Shown here: positions 52,423 to 64,000 of the stretch, one piece after another
Position numbering within the stretch: the first letter of the stretch is position 1
Layout of the letters: every line of letters begins with the position of its first letter
Assembly: GCF_002021815.1 (NCBI RefSeq)
Contig: NZ_CP019952.1
Location: 1,767,001-1,831,000 of the forward strand
Origin: Pseudomonas parafulva
GTDB taxonomy: Bacteria > Pseudomonadota > Gammaproteobacteria > Pseudomonadales > Pseudomonadaceae
Direction: 5' to 3'
Length of the DNA: 64,000 nucleotides
The notes under the pieces: model-generated
What the model saw: only the letters and a program-made list of their open reading frames with translations
What the model was told of the DNA's origin: nothing
Databases searched by the model: none
Position numbers and translations under genes: made by a program

Positions 52423-53796
52423 TCACAGAAACCAGCGGTACTCGCGAGCACTGATCTCATGCATGAACGCCAGGTGGTCCTGGCGCTTGTTTTCGCAGTA
52501 CACCTTAACGAATTCGGCCCCCAAGCCTTCGATCACCGCAGGCGCGTGCTGCATGGCCGTCACTGCGCTGAGCATGTCCTTAGGAAAGTCGATGCCGCTG
52601 GTGCGGTCGTCGTTTAACGGTGCGATGGGTTCCTGCGCGGCGTCAAGGCCCTGTACCAGGCCGCACAGGATGGCGGCCAGCACCAGGTAGGGGTTGGCAT
52701 CGGCGCCGGCCAGACGATGTTCGATGCGCAAGTTGCGGGCATCGGATTCGGGGATGCGAATACAGGCATCGCGGTCTTCGTACCCCCAGCTGGCCCGGCT
52801 GGCGGCGTTGACCATGGCGCCGTAACGGCGAAATGCATTGTGGTTGGCGGCGAAGATTGGCATGCAATAGGGCAGCAGAGCCAGGCATCCGGCTACTGCA
52901 TGGCGCAGCGGACGCTGACCATCGGCGGCCAGCAGGTTGTTGCCTCCCTCGTCATACAGGCTGACATGCACATGCATGCCACTGCCGGGCGCATGCAGGT
53001 AGGGTTTGCTCATGAACGAGGCGCGGTGGCCGTGCTTGCGCGCGACACCGCGCGTACTACGGCTGAACAACGCCGCCCAGTCCGCCGCTTGCAGCCCGTC
53101 ATTGCAGTGTCCGAAATTGATCTCGAACTGGCCTGGCCCCAGCTCGGCGGTGATGACGTTGGCATCCACGCCCTGCACGTTGGCTGTGGCAACCATGTCA
53201 TGCAGTACGTCTGCGAAGCGGCTCAAGCGCTCAATGTGCAAGTTGGGCTGGTCGTCCTCATCGGCGCTCAGCGGGTCGCGAGGAAACTGCGGCAGGCCCG
53301 CTTTGAGCGCGCGGTCGAACAGATAGAACTCCAGCTCGAACGCCACGACCGGATGAATCCCGCGGCCTGCCAGGCGTTGCAGAACACGCGCCAGCACCTC
53401 ACGAGGCTCGAACGCGATGGGCGCTGGCGTTGCGTCGCTGCTGATCAGCATCTGCCCCAAGGGCTGCGCTTCCCATGTGACGGGCTTCAATGTGCCGGGC
53501 ACCAGCCGGCGCAGGGCGTCAGGGTCGCCGTCGTTGAAGCAGTAGTCGCCGATCTGGAACAGGCCACCCTGGGTGCCGAGCAGCACCGCGTTCTGGGGCA
53601 GTTTGAGCGGGCTACCGGCGGCGACCTTCTCAAGCATGTCGATCGGGTAGCGCTTGCCATAGAAATGGCCTGGGATGTCGAGGCTGATCAGGTCGACATG
53701 GTGCACGTCGGGATACCGGGCACGAAAGGTGCGAACTTCAGCGAGTACATTCGGGAAGCTCGTTTGCGCAGGCGTGCGTTCCGAGTCCAGGCTCAT
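52423..53796 (-). CDS. Glutamine synthetase-like gamma-glutamylpolyamine synthetase, 457 aa
   Basis: A type-III-like GlnA-fold ligase. Motifs: FELEFYLFDRAL, AELGPGQFEINFGHCNDGL (metal/Glu sites), KPYLHAPGSGMHVHVSL (GSGMHVHxS metal-binding loop), NAASRASWGYEDRDACIRIP and HRLAGADANPYLVLAAIL. It lacks the adenylylation loop Tyr context of classic GlnA. Relatives such as PuuA/SpuI join glutamate to putrescine or other amines. ATG 53796 has GGAG 6 bases upstream. It follows topB by 81 bases; no polyamine genes are beside it, so the amine is unknown. Confidence 0.85.
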   Translation of the reverse strand: MSLDSERTPAQTSFPNVLAEVRTFRARYPDVHHVDLISLDIPGHFYGKRYPIDMLEKVAAGSPLKLPQNAVLLGTQGGLFQIGDYCFNDGDPDALRRLVPGTLKPVTWEAQPLGQMLISSDATPAPIAFEPREVLARVLQRLAGRGIHPVVAFELEFYLFDRALKAGLPQFPRDPLSADEDDQPNLHIERLSRFADVLHDMVATANVQGVDANVITAELGPGQFEINFGHCNDGLQAADWAALFSRSTRGVARKHGHRASFMSKPYLHAPGSGMHVHVSLYDEGGNNLLAADGQRPLRHAVAGCLALLPYCMPIFAANHNAFRRYGAMVNAASRASWGYEDRDACIRIPESDARNLRIEHRLAGADANPYLVLAAILCGLVQGLDAAQEPIAPLNDDRTSGIDFPKDMLSAVTAMQHAPAVIEGLGAEFVKVYCENKRQDHLAFMHEISAREYRWFL

Positions 53797-53877
53797 GGGC
53801 GACTCCACAGTGGAACAGGTCCAGGGAAATCTAGCAGATGCCGCCCAATCCGCCCGCTATGGCCTGCACCCACAGGT

Positions 53878-55848
53878 TCATGTGGGCTTCTTCCTCGGTT
53901 GCCTGGCTTTACTTGCGCCACTTTTGGGGCCTGCTGCCTTACCTGACGTTGATCGGGCCTTACCGCTGCTTCTGCGCTTTTTCTTCCAGGGCGGGGCAGC
54001 GCCCGCCGCCGGCCCAGTAATGGTCATGCGCAGACCGCGGCAACGTTCTACCAGCTTGCCCATCCAGGCCGATTGCCGGGCCACGAATTCTTCCAGGCTC
54101 ATGTCGCCGCTTTGCACCATGTCCAGTGCCTGCTCCCAGATGGCAGTGGTGCCGGGGTCGGCGATGGCGCGGGGTACGGCGTCGATCAGGCTGAAAGCGG
54201 CAGGCGTTGCTGCCAGCGCCTTGCCACTTTTGACTAGGTAACCTCGGTCCAGCAGGCCCTGGATGATGCTGGCGCGGGTGGCCTCGGTACCGATCCCAGT
54301 GGTTTCCTTGAGCTTCTGCTTAAGCCGAGGGTCGTCCACCAGCTTGGCCACGTTCTTCATGGCCTTGATCAGGTCGCCTTCGGTGAAGGGCTTGGGTGGT
54401 TGGGTCCACAGGTCTTTGAGCTGGACATCCTGGACCGCGCAGGCTTGGCCTTCGCGCAACGTTGGAAGTACCTGGGGCGGGGCGGCTTCGCGGCCCTTGG
54501 CTGGCGTCAACGCTTCTGGCAAGGCGCGACGCCAGCCTGGCTCGACGATCTGTTTACCCACGGCGCGCAAGGCGTGGCCTGCGCAGTCGAAGTCTGCCTG
54601 GGTGCGGTCGTATTCATGGTGGGGTAGAAACTGTGCCAGGTAACGCGCACGGATCAGGGTGTACACCGACTTGTGCTTGGCTGGCAGGCGCCCTGGGTCG
54701 CTGGCGGCGACCGTCGGTATGATGCCGTGGTGGGCACTGACCTTGGTATCGTTCCAGGCACGTGAACGGCGCTGGGGCTCAAGATGAGGTTGCAAGGGGG
54801 CCAGGCTGGCATCGGCCCGCTGCAGCGCCGCCAGAATGGCCGGCGCTTCCCCGTGCTGGCTCAGCGGCAGGTAACCGCAGTCGCTGCGCGGGTAGGTGAT
54901 CAGCTTGTGGGTCTCGTAGAGCGCCTGGGCGATATCCAGGGTTTCCTGAGCGCCCAGGCCGAACTTTTTCGAGCACAGCTCTTGCAGGGTACCGAGGTCA
55001 AAGGGCAGGGGTGCGGCTTCGCGTACACATTCCGTTGTAATTTTAACGGCCTGGGCGACACCGGCCTGCTCGATGGCGGCAGCTGCTTGCTGCGCCAATG
55101 CCTGGTTCAGGCAGCGACCCTGGTCGTCGCAGGCATCCTCCGGCGCCCGCCACTGGGCCATGAACGCCTGGTTGGCGTGGCTTAGACGGACATCGATGGC
55201 CCAGAAGGGCACGGGTACGAACTGTGCGATGCTGCGGTCTCGGTCCACTACCAGGCGCAGGGTCGGCGTTTGCACGCGACCCACCGGGAGTACGCCCTGG
55301 TAGCCGGACTGACGCCCCAGCAGCGTGAACAGCCGGCTCATGTTCATCCCGATCAGCCAGTCGGCACGTGAACGGCCCAGCGCCGAGTGGTAAAGGTTGA
55401 AGGTTTCCTGCCCCGGCAGCAGGCGGGCCAGCGCCTTGCGAATCGACGCATCATCGAGCGCGGACAACCAGAGGCGTTGTACCGGGCCACGGTAGCGACA
55501 GTGTTCGACCAACTCGCGGGCAATCATTTCGCCTTCGCGGTCGGCATCGGTTGCGATGACCAACTCGCGGGCTTCGCCCAATAAACGCTTGACCGCCTTG
55601 TACTGGCTGGCGGTCTTGGGCTTGACCAGCATCTTCCACTGTTGCGGGATGATCGGCAGGTCGGCCAGGGTCCAGCGCTTGTAGCGCTCGTCATAGCTGT
55701 CGGGTGGGGCCGTTTCCAGCAGATGGCCAATGCACCAGGTCACGCACACGTCGGTGCCTTGCCAACAGCCATCGCCTTTGCGATTGGCGCCGAGCACTTT
55801 GGCGATGTCTTTTGCCTGGGAGGGTTTTTCACACAGAAACAGCCGCAT
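53878..55848 (-). CDS. topB: DNA topoisomerase III, 656 aa
   Basis: Type IA topoisomerase for decatenation. Starts MRLFLCEKPSQAKDIAKVLG (Toprim), has VIATDADREGEMIARELVEH (metal acidic residues), RVQTPTLRLVVDRD, and THKLITYPRSDCGYLP with the catalytic Tyr near residue 330. The last 40 residues are a Lys/Arg/Ser/Ala tail (KKKRRSSGKARST) in the position of the E. coli DNA-binding tail. ATG 55848 is chosen on family match; the earlier open frame has no similarity. Confidence 0.95.
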   Translation of the reverse strand: MRLFLCEKPSQAKDIAKVLGANRKGDGCWQGTDVCVTWCIGHLLETAPPDSYDERYKRWTLADLPIIPQQWKMLVKPKTASQYKAVKRLLGEARELVIATDADREGEMIARELVEHCRYRGPVQRLWLSALDDASIRKALARLLPGQETFNLYHSALGRSRADWLIGMNMSRLFTLLGRQSGYQGVLPVGRVQTPTLRLVVDRDRSIAQFVPVPFWAIDVRLSHANQAFMAQWRAPEDACDDQGRCLNQALAQQAAAAIEQAGVAQAVKITTECVREAAPLPFDLGTLQELCSKKFGLGAQETLDIAQALYETHKLITYPRSDCGYLPLSQHGEAPAILAALQRADASLAPLQPHLEPQRRSRAWNDTKVSAHHGIIPTVAASDPGRLPAKHKSVYTLIRARYLAQFLPHHEYDRTQADFDCAGHALRAVGKQIVEPGWRRALPEALTPAKGREAAPPQVLPTLREGQACAVQDVQLKDLWTQPPKPFTEGDLIKAMKNVAKLVDDPRLKQKLKETTGIGTEATRASIIQGLLDRGYLVKSGKALAATPAAFSLIDAVPRAIADPGTTAIWEQALDMVQSGDMSLEEFVARQSAWMGKLVERCRGLRMTITGPAAGAAPPWKKKRRSSGKARSTSGKAAGPKSGASKARQPRKKPT

Positions 55849-56147
55849 GGCCACTGACGCTTCATCGATGGATATGAGCGCTAGGATGCGGGTGCGCAAC
55901 GAAGTAGGCAAGTTTTATGTGGATGGATGTACAGTGCAAGGCGTATCCGGATGTGCCGGCCGATAAGAGCCGGCACAGGATTGGCGCGATATCAGCGTGA
56001 TTGAATACGGCTACCGGTCAGCCTGCGGCCGGCAAGCAGCTTCTGACCGGGACACCTGGGCACGTGGGCTCGAGCCGCTCCCGTATGGACAAGAGCGGCA
56101 ATCACCCCAGCACGCCGTGGTTCAGAGGCACGCAGGCCTGGCACGTT
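55849..56147. other. Non-coding gap upstream of topB with one hairpin
   Basis: No gene recognised. A hairpin TGTGCCGGC (55952-55960) with GCCGGCACA (55969-55977), loop CGATAAGA, could end the GNAT transcript, although it has no T-run. The topB promoter should lie here but no clear boxes were chosen. Confidence 0.5.
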
Positions 56148-56582
56148 TCACGAAGGCAAGTGCGACTCGCGCACCATGTCTACGTGAGGGATGCCGGCTT
56201 CGAGAAACTCCTCGCTGACCACTTTGAAGCCCAGCCGCTCATAGAACGGTGTGGCGTGCACCTGCGCGCTCAGCCGTTGCGGCTTGAGGTCACGGCCTTG
56301 CGCTTCGGTGATGACGGCATTGACCAGCGCGTCGCCCACTTTCAAGCCGCGCCAATCCTTGAGCACCGAGATTCGGCCGATGGTGCCATCGGCGAGCAAG
56401 CGCGCGGTGCCGATCGGGTAGTCGCCCTCCAGAGCCAGGAAATGCAAGGCATCCTGGTCTTCGGAGTCGAACTCCAGTTCGACCGGGATGTGCTGCTCGG
56501 CGACGAACACCGCCTCACGGATGCGGCGAATGTCGGCGTTGTCCTTGACCCAATCGGCCAAGCGCACCCGAATCTTATTCAT
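56148..56582 (-). CDS. GNAT-family N-acetyltransferase (YjcF/ElaA-like), 144 aa
   Basis: Acetyl-CoA-dependent N-acetyltransferase fold: REAVFVAEQHIPVELEFD, IGRISVLKDWRGLKVGDALV (with the pyrophosphate-binding turn RGLKVG), and LSAQVHATPFYERLGFKVVS. Ends PHVDMVRE, as in YjcF-type proteins. The substrate is unknown. Its start overlaps the roxA stop by 8 bases, so the two are translated together. Confidence 0.85.
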   Translation of the reverse strand: MNKIRVRLADWVKDNADIRRIREAVFVAEQHIPVELEFDSEDQDALHFLALEGDYPIGTARLLADGTIGRISVLKDWRGLKVGDALVNAVITEAQGRDLKPQRLSAQVHATPFYERLGFKVVSEEFLEAGIPHVDMVRESHLPS

Positions 56583-57741
56583 CGGCGAAACCCAGGCTGC
56601 CTTGCTTGACCAACTGCTGGATCAGCATCACTGCATCTTCATCCTGCAACCACTGGCCGAGATTCTCGATATGCAAGGCGTCGGCAGCACATACCAGCTT
56701 GAGCAGGTCGCGCAGCTTTCCAGGCAGCGGGCAGCTACGTCCGCTGGCGAACAGCAACAAATCGCTCTCGAACTCGGACCAGGCCATGCGGGCGCTCGGG
56801 TTGCGAATCAGGATGGCGCCCTGCTGCAAGGCGTTGAGCAGTTCCTGCTCGGACAATTCTTCGCCAACGATCTGCTCCGGATAACGCGGCTCGGTCATGA
56901 ACTGGCCAAACCAGGTCAACAGCAAATCCTTGTCCCCCATGTGCTTGTCCAGCAGGGCCTTGAGGCGGTCCAGGGCATCATGCTGGATCTGGTGAGGGTC
57001 GCTGACCGGCTGTGCATCGGCGTCGCTGTAGCGCTCTTCGTCCGGCAGAAACTGGCCGAGGAAGTCGGTGAAGTGGGTGAGCACCTCGGCGGCGCTCGGT
57101 GCGCGGAAACCGACCGAGTAGGTCAGGCATTCGTCCACGGCAACCCCGTAGTGAGCCAGGCGCGGCGGCAGGTACAGCATGTCGCCAGGCTCCAGAGTCC
57201 ACTCGCCGCTTTGCTTGAAATCGGCCAGGATGCGCAGGTCGCTGTGTTCGAGCAGGGCGCTGTCACTGTCGCACATCTGCCCGATCTTCCAGTTGCGCTG
57301 CCCATGGCCTTGCAGCAGGAACACGTCGTAGTTGTCGAAGTGCGGACCAACGCTGCCGCCGGGGGCTGCGAAACTGATCATGACGTCGTCGATGCGCCAG
57401 CTGGGCAGGAAGCGGAAGTTCTCCAGCAGCTCTGCAACTTCCGGTACGAACTGGTCTACGGCTTGTACCAGCAGCGTCCAGTCCTGTTCTGGCAGCTCGG
57501 CAAACGTGTCCTCGTTGAACGGGCCGCGGCGCATCTCCCACGGGTGCGCGCCGTGCTCGAGCACGATACGGGACTCGACTTCATCCTCCAGCGCCAGGCC
57601 AGCCAGCTCGTCCGGATCGATCGGGCTGATGAAATCGGGGAAGGCCTGGCGCACCAGCAGCGGCTTTTTCTGCCAGTAGTCGCGCATGAATTCACGGGCC
57701 GTAATGCCGCCCAGCAGCTGCAGTGGAGTATCAGGATTCAT
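56575..57741 (-). CDS. roxA: Ribosomal protein uL16 3-hydroxylase (JmjC/cupin, RoxA), 388 aa
   Basis: 2-oxoglutarate/Fe(II) oxygenase that hydroxylates an arginine of ribosomal protein L16. The JmjC domain shows WRIDDVMISFAAPGGSVGPH followed by FDNYDVFLLQGHGQRNW, giving HxD (His/Asp near 137-139), and LPPRLAHYGVA with the distal His. A C-terminal dimer and winged-helix part follows. ATG 57741 is chosen; AGG lies 6 bases upstream and the TTG at 57747 is less likely. The family was formerly called YcfD. Confidence 0.92.
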   Translation of the reverse strand: MNPDTPLQLLGGITAREFMRDYWQKKPLLVRQAFPDFISPIDPDELAGLALEDEVESRIVLEHGAHPWEMRRGPFNEDTFAELPEQDWTLLVQAVDQFVPEVAELLENFRFLPSWRIDDVMISFAAPGGSVGPHFDNYDVFLLQGHGQRNWKIGQMCDSDSALLEHSDLRILADFKQSGEWTLEPGDMLYLPPRLAHYGVAVDECLTYSVGFRAPSAAEVLTHFTDFLGQFLPDEERYSDADAQPVSDPHQIQHDALDRLKALLDKHMGDKDLLLTWFGQFMTEPRYPEQIVGEELSEQELLNALQQGAILIRNPSARMAWSEFESDLLLFASGRSCPLPGKLRDLLKLVCAADALHIENLGQWLQDEDAVMLIQQLVKQGSLGFADE

Positions 57742-57775
57742 CTTCAACCTATTGAAAAAACGTAATTTTCAGACG

Positions 57776-57806
57776 GGAATAAAAACGCCCGGCCAGGCCG
57801 GGCGTT
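57776..57806 (-). terminator. Intrinsic terminator after purB
   Basis: AACGCCCGGCC (57784-57794) pairs with GGCCGGGCGTT (57796-57806). On the minus strand the stem runs into TTTTTATT. It lies 17 bases past the purB stop. Confidence 0.82.
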
Positions 57807-57822
57807 GGGCGCAGAGCGCGCG

Positions 57823-59232
<1,410 letters not shown>

Positions 59233-59361
59233 TCATACATGAAAAATGCGCTGGAGTCGGGGGGCTGACCAAAGGTTGCTTGAATCTGCTCGGTTTGCTG
59301 AGCGGGCGCTGCACCGATTCGGTAGCGGGGAAAACGCCATGACTGATCTCTGTGAGCGCGC

Positions 59362-59407
59362 GCCGGGGCTGCCGTGCAGCCCATCGGGGCACAAGGCCCC
59401 TCCTACC
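59362..59407 (+). repeat. REP-like element E (diverged, single copy)
   Basis: GGGGCTGCCGTGCAGCCCAT then CGGGGCACAAGGCCCCTCCTA: same layout as elements A-D with compensating stem changes. It lies between the hflD stop and purB start. The rest of 59194-59464 holds nothing recognisable. Confidence 0.65.
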
Positions 59408-59464
59408 AGGGATGTGGTCAGCCAAAAAGGTTCGGGTCTGCGCGCCTGGGTAGGTGGGCGGGTC

Positions 59465-60091
59465 TCAGGGCGCTGTGCGCATCATGTCGTAAAGCTCTTT
59501 GAGCAATTTGCGCCGGCTGAACACCAATTGCCAGCGGTGCCCGCCCAGCTGACGCCATAGCCGTGCAGCGCGGATACCGGCCAGGAGCAACGCACGGATC
59601 TTGGAGGCGTTGTTGGGCTGTTGCAGGAAGCGCATGTCGCCGTGCACCTGGATGCGCTGACGCAAGGTGCTCAAGGTGTCCTGGTACAGCGCGCCGCTCG
59701 ACGCAATGACGTTCTCGTGCACCAGGCCGAAGTGATCGGCCTGGGACTGGATCTGCGGCAGACGGTTGCCGATGGTCTCGAGCAGGTCGCCGCGCTTGTT
59801 CAACTGCCGCTCCAGGCCCAGCATTGACAAGGCATAACGCAAAGGCTCGCGCTGCAGGCTGCTGGGGTCGCGCTCCAGCGCCCCGACCAGTGCGCGGTAA
59901 CCGTCGCGCAAGTTCAGGTCGTCGCCACCGAATACCTCCAGCGTATCCTTGGGGTCGCGCACCAGCAGGCTGCCCAGCATGCAGCCGATATCGGCTTCGC
60001 TGGCCTGCCCGGTACGGGCGATGCGGTCCACCAGCACGGCCGCCTGGAACACGCCACCCAGCGCGATCAACTGTTCCTGCACGCGGTTCAC
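59465..60091 (-). CDS. hflD: High-frequency lysogenization protein HflD homologue, 208 aa
   Basis: A peripheral membrane protein; in E. coli it binds lambda CII. Typical features: [20 protein letters not shown] at the start, [28 protein letters not shown] and the end [10 protein letters not shown]. Length is normal (about 205). It overlaps mnmA by 4 bases, the arrangement found in most gammaproteobacteria. Its role without lambda is unclear. Confidence 0.93.
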   Translation of the reverse strand: MNRVQEQLIALGGVFQAAVLVDRIARTGQASEADIGCMLGSLLVRDPKDTLEVFGGDDLNLRDGYRALVGALERDPSSLQREPLRYALSMLGLERQLNKRGDLLETIGNRLPQIQSQADHFGLVHENVIASSGALYQDTLSTLRQRIQVHGDMRFLQQPNNASKIRALLLAGIRAARLWRQLGGHRWQLVFSRRKLLKELYDMMRTAP

Positions 60092-61212
60092 GAGCGTGGG
60101 CTCCAGGGCTCGGCTGCTTCGATCACACCGCCGCCCAGGCAGACCTCGCCGTCATAGAACACCACCGACTGGCCAGGCGTGACGGCGCGCTGCGGCTCAT
60201 CGAACACGGCCCGATAACCAGTGGCCGTGCGGTGAAGGGTGCACTGCTGGTCGTGTTGTCGGTAGCGAACCTTGGCAGTGAGCTGGCGTGGGCTGTCGAG
60301 GTCGACCGGGTTCACCCAGAAGATTTCGGAAGCCAGCAGGGCGCGGGAGAACAACCAAGGGTGTTCATTGCCTTGGCCGACCACGAGCACATTGCGGGTC
60401 AGGTCCTTGTGCAGTACATACCAAGGCTCGTCCCCGGCATCCTTCAGACCGCCGATACCCAGGCCCTGGCGCTGGCCAATGGTGTGGTACATGAGGCCAT
60501 GATGGCGACCGATCACGTCACCGTCGGTGGTTTCGATGTCGCCGGGTTGGGCCGGCAGGTACTGCTTGAGGAAGTCGCTGAAACGCCGCTCACCGATGAA
60601 GCAGATGCCGGTGGAGTCTTTCTTCTTGGCTGTGGCCAGGCCGTGTTTCTCGGCAATGGCGCGCACCTCGGGTTTTTCCAACTCACCCACCGGGAACAAG
60701 GTGCGGGCGATTTCCTTGCCGCCCACGGCATGCAGGAAATAGCTCTGGTCCTTGTTCGGGTCCAGGCCTTTGAGTAATTGGGTCAGCTCGCCCGTGTCGC
60801 GGCGGCGCACATAGTGACCGGTGGCGATCAGGTCGGCGCCCAGGGACAGGGCGTAGTCCAGGAAGGCCTTGAACTTGATCTCGCGGTTGCAGAGGATGTC
60901 GGGGTTCGGGGTGCGGCCGGCCTTGTATTCCTCAAGGAAGTGCTCGAACACGTTGTCCCAGTACTCGGCCGCGAAATTGGCGGTGTGCAGGGTGATGCCG
61001 ATGCGGTCGCAAACAGCCTGGGCATCTGCCAAGTCTTCACGGGCCGTGCAGTATTCGGTGCCGTCGTCCTCTTCCCAGTTCTTCATGAACAGCCCTTCCA
61101 CCTGGTAGCCCTGCTCCATGAGCAGAAGGGCGGAGACGGAAGAGTCCACGCCGCCGGACATGCCGACGATGACGCGGGTCTTGGCGGGGTCTTTGAGTGC
61201 TGGGCTGGTCAT
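60088..61212 (-). CDS. mnmA: tRNA-specific 2-thiouridylase MnmA, 374 aa
   Basis: Thiolates U34 of tRNA Glu, Gln and Lys. Visible: [20 protein letters not shown] (PP-loop), [36 protein letters not shown] with catalytic Cys, and [15 protein letters not shown] with the second catalytic Cys. Length fits (about 370). It forms nudJ-mnmA-hflD with 58 bases to nudJ and a 4-base overlap with hflD. Confidence 0.96.
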   Translation of the reverse strand: MTSPALKDPAKTRVIVGMSGGVDSSVSALLLMEQGYQVEGLFMKNWEEDDGTEYCTAREDLADAQAVCDRIGITLHTANFAAEYWDNVFEHFLEEYKAGRTPNPDILCNREIKFKAFLDYALSLGADLIATGHYVRRRDTGELTQLLKGLDPNKDQSYFLHAVGGKEIARTLFPVGELEKPEVRAIAEKHGLATAKKKDSTGICFIGERRFSDFLKQYLPAQPGDIETTDGDVIGRHHGLMYHTIGQRQGLGIGGLKDAGDEPWYVLHKDLTRNVLVVGQGNEHPWLFSRALLASEIFWVNPVDLDSPRQLTAKVRYRQHDQQCTLHRTATGYRAVFDEPQRAVTPGQSVVFYDGEVCLGGGVIEAAEPWSPRS

Positions 61213-61270
61213 GGTTACCGATGTAGATCAAGAGGAAAAACGCCGATACTACCAAACCCGCAGCGGCGCG

Positions 61271-61711
61271 TCAGTCGCGCAGCAGGTCGAGGCTATGCAG
61301 CGGGCCTTGCAGGTAGTCGTCAAGGCAGCGTGGCACCAGTTCACTGCGCCAGCGCGCGGGGTCGGCGAGCAGCTCGTCACGCGTCAGCCACAAGGCGCGC
61401 TCGATATCGCTGTCCAGGGGGCTGTCGACCCGATGACGGACCGGGCGGGCGGCAAAGCAGATGCGCTGGTAGGTCACGCCGTTGCTCGGGGCCGTATACA
61501 GGTAGATGCCAACCAGTCCGGTCAGCTCGACTTCCCAAGCCGTTTCTTCCAGGGTTTCACGCAGCGCCGCCTGGGCCAGGGTTTCATTGGGTTCCAGGTG
61601 ACCGGCAGGCTGGTTGAAAACATGTTTCCCGGCCTTGAACTCTTCGACAAACAGAAACCTGCCGTTGTCTTCGACAACGGTGGCGACGGTGATATGGGGG
61701 TGCCAGGTCAT
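61271..61711 (-). CDS. nudJ: Phosphatase NudJ (Nudix hydrolase), 146 aa
   Basis: Nudix enzyme acting on HMP-PP and nucleoside tri/diphosphates. Starts MTWHPHITVATVVEDNGRFL and has the Nudix box GHLEPNETLAQAALRETLEE, preceded by KAGKHVFNQPA, the standard NudJ segment. It stands upstream of mnmA as in many gammaproteobacteria. Confidence 0.92.
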   Translation of the reverse strand: MTWHPHITVATVVEDNGRFLFVEEFKAGKHVFNQPAGHLEPNETLAQAALRETLEETAWEVELTGLVGIYLYTAPSNGVTYQRICFAARPVRHRVDSPLDSDIERALWLTRDELLADPARWRSELVPRCLDDYLQGPLHSLDLLRD

Positions 61712-61757
61712 GCAATGCTCCAGGGTGAGCGAGTTGGCCGTTCTGCGGCCCAGAAAG

Positions 61758-61788
61758 CACGAACCCCGGTGCGTGGCCGGGGTTCGTG
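61758..61788 (-). terminator. Terminator hairpin after idh
   Basis: CACGAACCCCGG (61758-61769) pairs perfectly with CCGGGGTTCGTG (61777-61788), 7-base loop, 18 bases past the idh stop. On the minus strand CTTTCTG follows, a short T-run, so termination is likely but not textbook. Confidence 0.65.
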
Positions 61789-61806
61789 GGTTACGTCAAG
61801 CGAGCC

Positions 61807-64000
<2,194 letters not shown>

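Overview
The window reads as chromosome of a fluorescent pseudomonad, most likely of the Pseudomonas putida group. Reasons: GC-rich codon use, an intact leucine (liu) catabolic operon, a GlgE/TreS/TreYZ glycogen-trehalose cluster, a reductive pyrimidine (preTA/hydantoinase) cluster, a monomeric isocitrate dehydrogenase beside nudJ-mnmA-hflD, a PrrF-type iron sRNA, and REP elements of the putida kind. This assignment is inference from gene content and recalled gene order; no search was run. No tRNA, rRNA, insertion sequence, prophage or CRISPR array was seen.

Layout. 1-5452: start of a divergent LysR regulator, then a PrpF/GalD-type isomerase, a DctA-like symporter, a CitMHS citrate-type transporter and an OprD-family porin, probably one uptake-and-use operon for a di- or tricarboxylic acid. 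5496-6326: an iron patch with a small hybrid of sigma region 4 and FecR N-terminal domain plus a PrrF-like sRNA under a Fur box. 6447-7542: a DUF6124-type protein divergent from a lambda CI-like repressor that appears unable to cleave itself. 7607-15151: liuABCD (leucine/isovalerate degradation) divergent from an acyl-CoA synthetase, with two identical 16-bp LiuR-type operators between them.

15306-39216: storage-carbon block. Plus strand: glgE, treS-pep2, glgB. Minus strand: glgA, treZ-malQ (one open frame here), treY, a DUF2934 protein, glgX. Together they make glycogen by GlgA/GlgB and by the trehalose-maltose-1-phosphate route, debranch it (GlgX, MalQ) and turn it into trehalose (TreY/TreZ). 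Next comes gnd-zwf and a GH15 hydrolase, linking hexoses to the oxidative pentose phosphate path. 39305-47697: TetR regulator with a 19-codon leader ORF, preA, preT, dihydropyrimidinase, NCS1 permease and N-carbamoyl-beta-alanine amidohydrolase, the full reductive pyrimidine pathway.

48031-64000: ordinary core genes: RNase Z, lipocalin, dienoyl-CoA isomerase, NudC, TSUP exporter, glutamylpolyamine synthetase-like enzyme, TopB, GNAT, RoxA, PurB, HflD, MnmA, NudJ, and monomeric Idh running off the right edge. REP-like elements sit at three gene ends. The most notable points are the treZ-malQ fusion across a C6 run, the sigma4-FecR mini-hybrid beside prrF, the cleavage-dead CI-like repressor, an intrinsic terminator inside glgE-treS, and two genes or ORFs below 60 codons.
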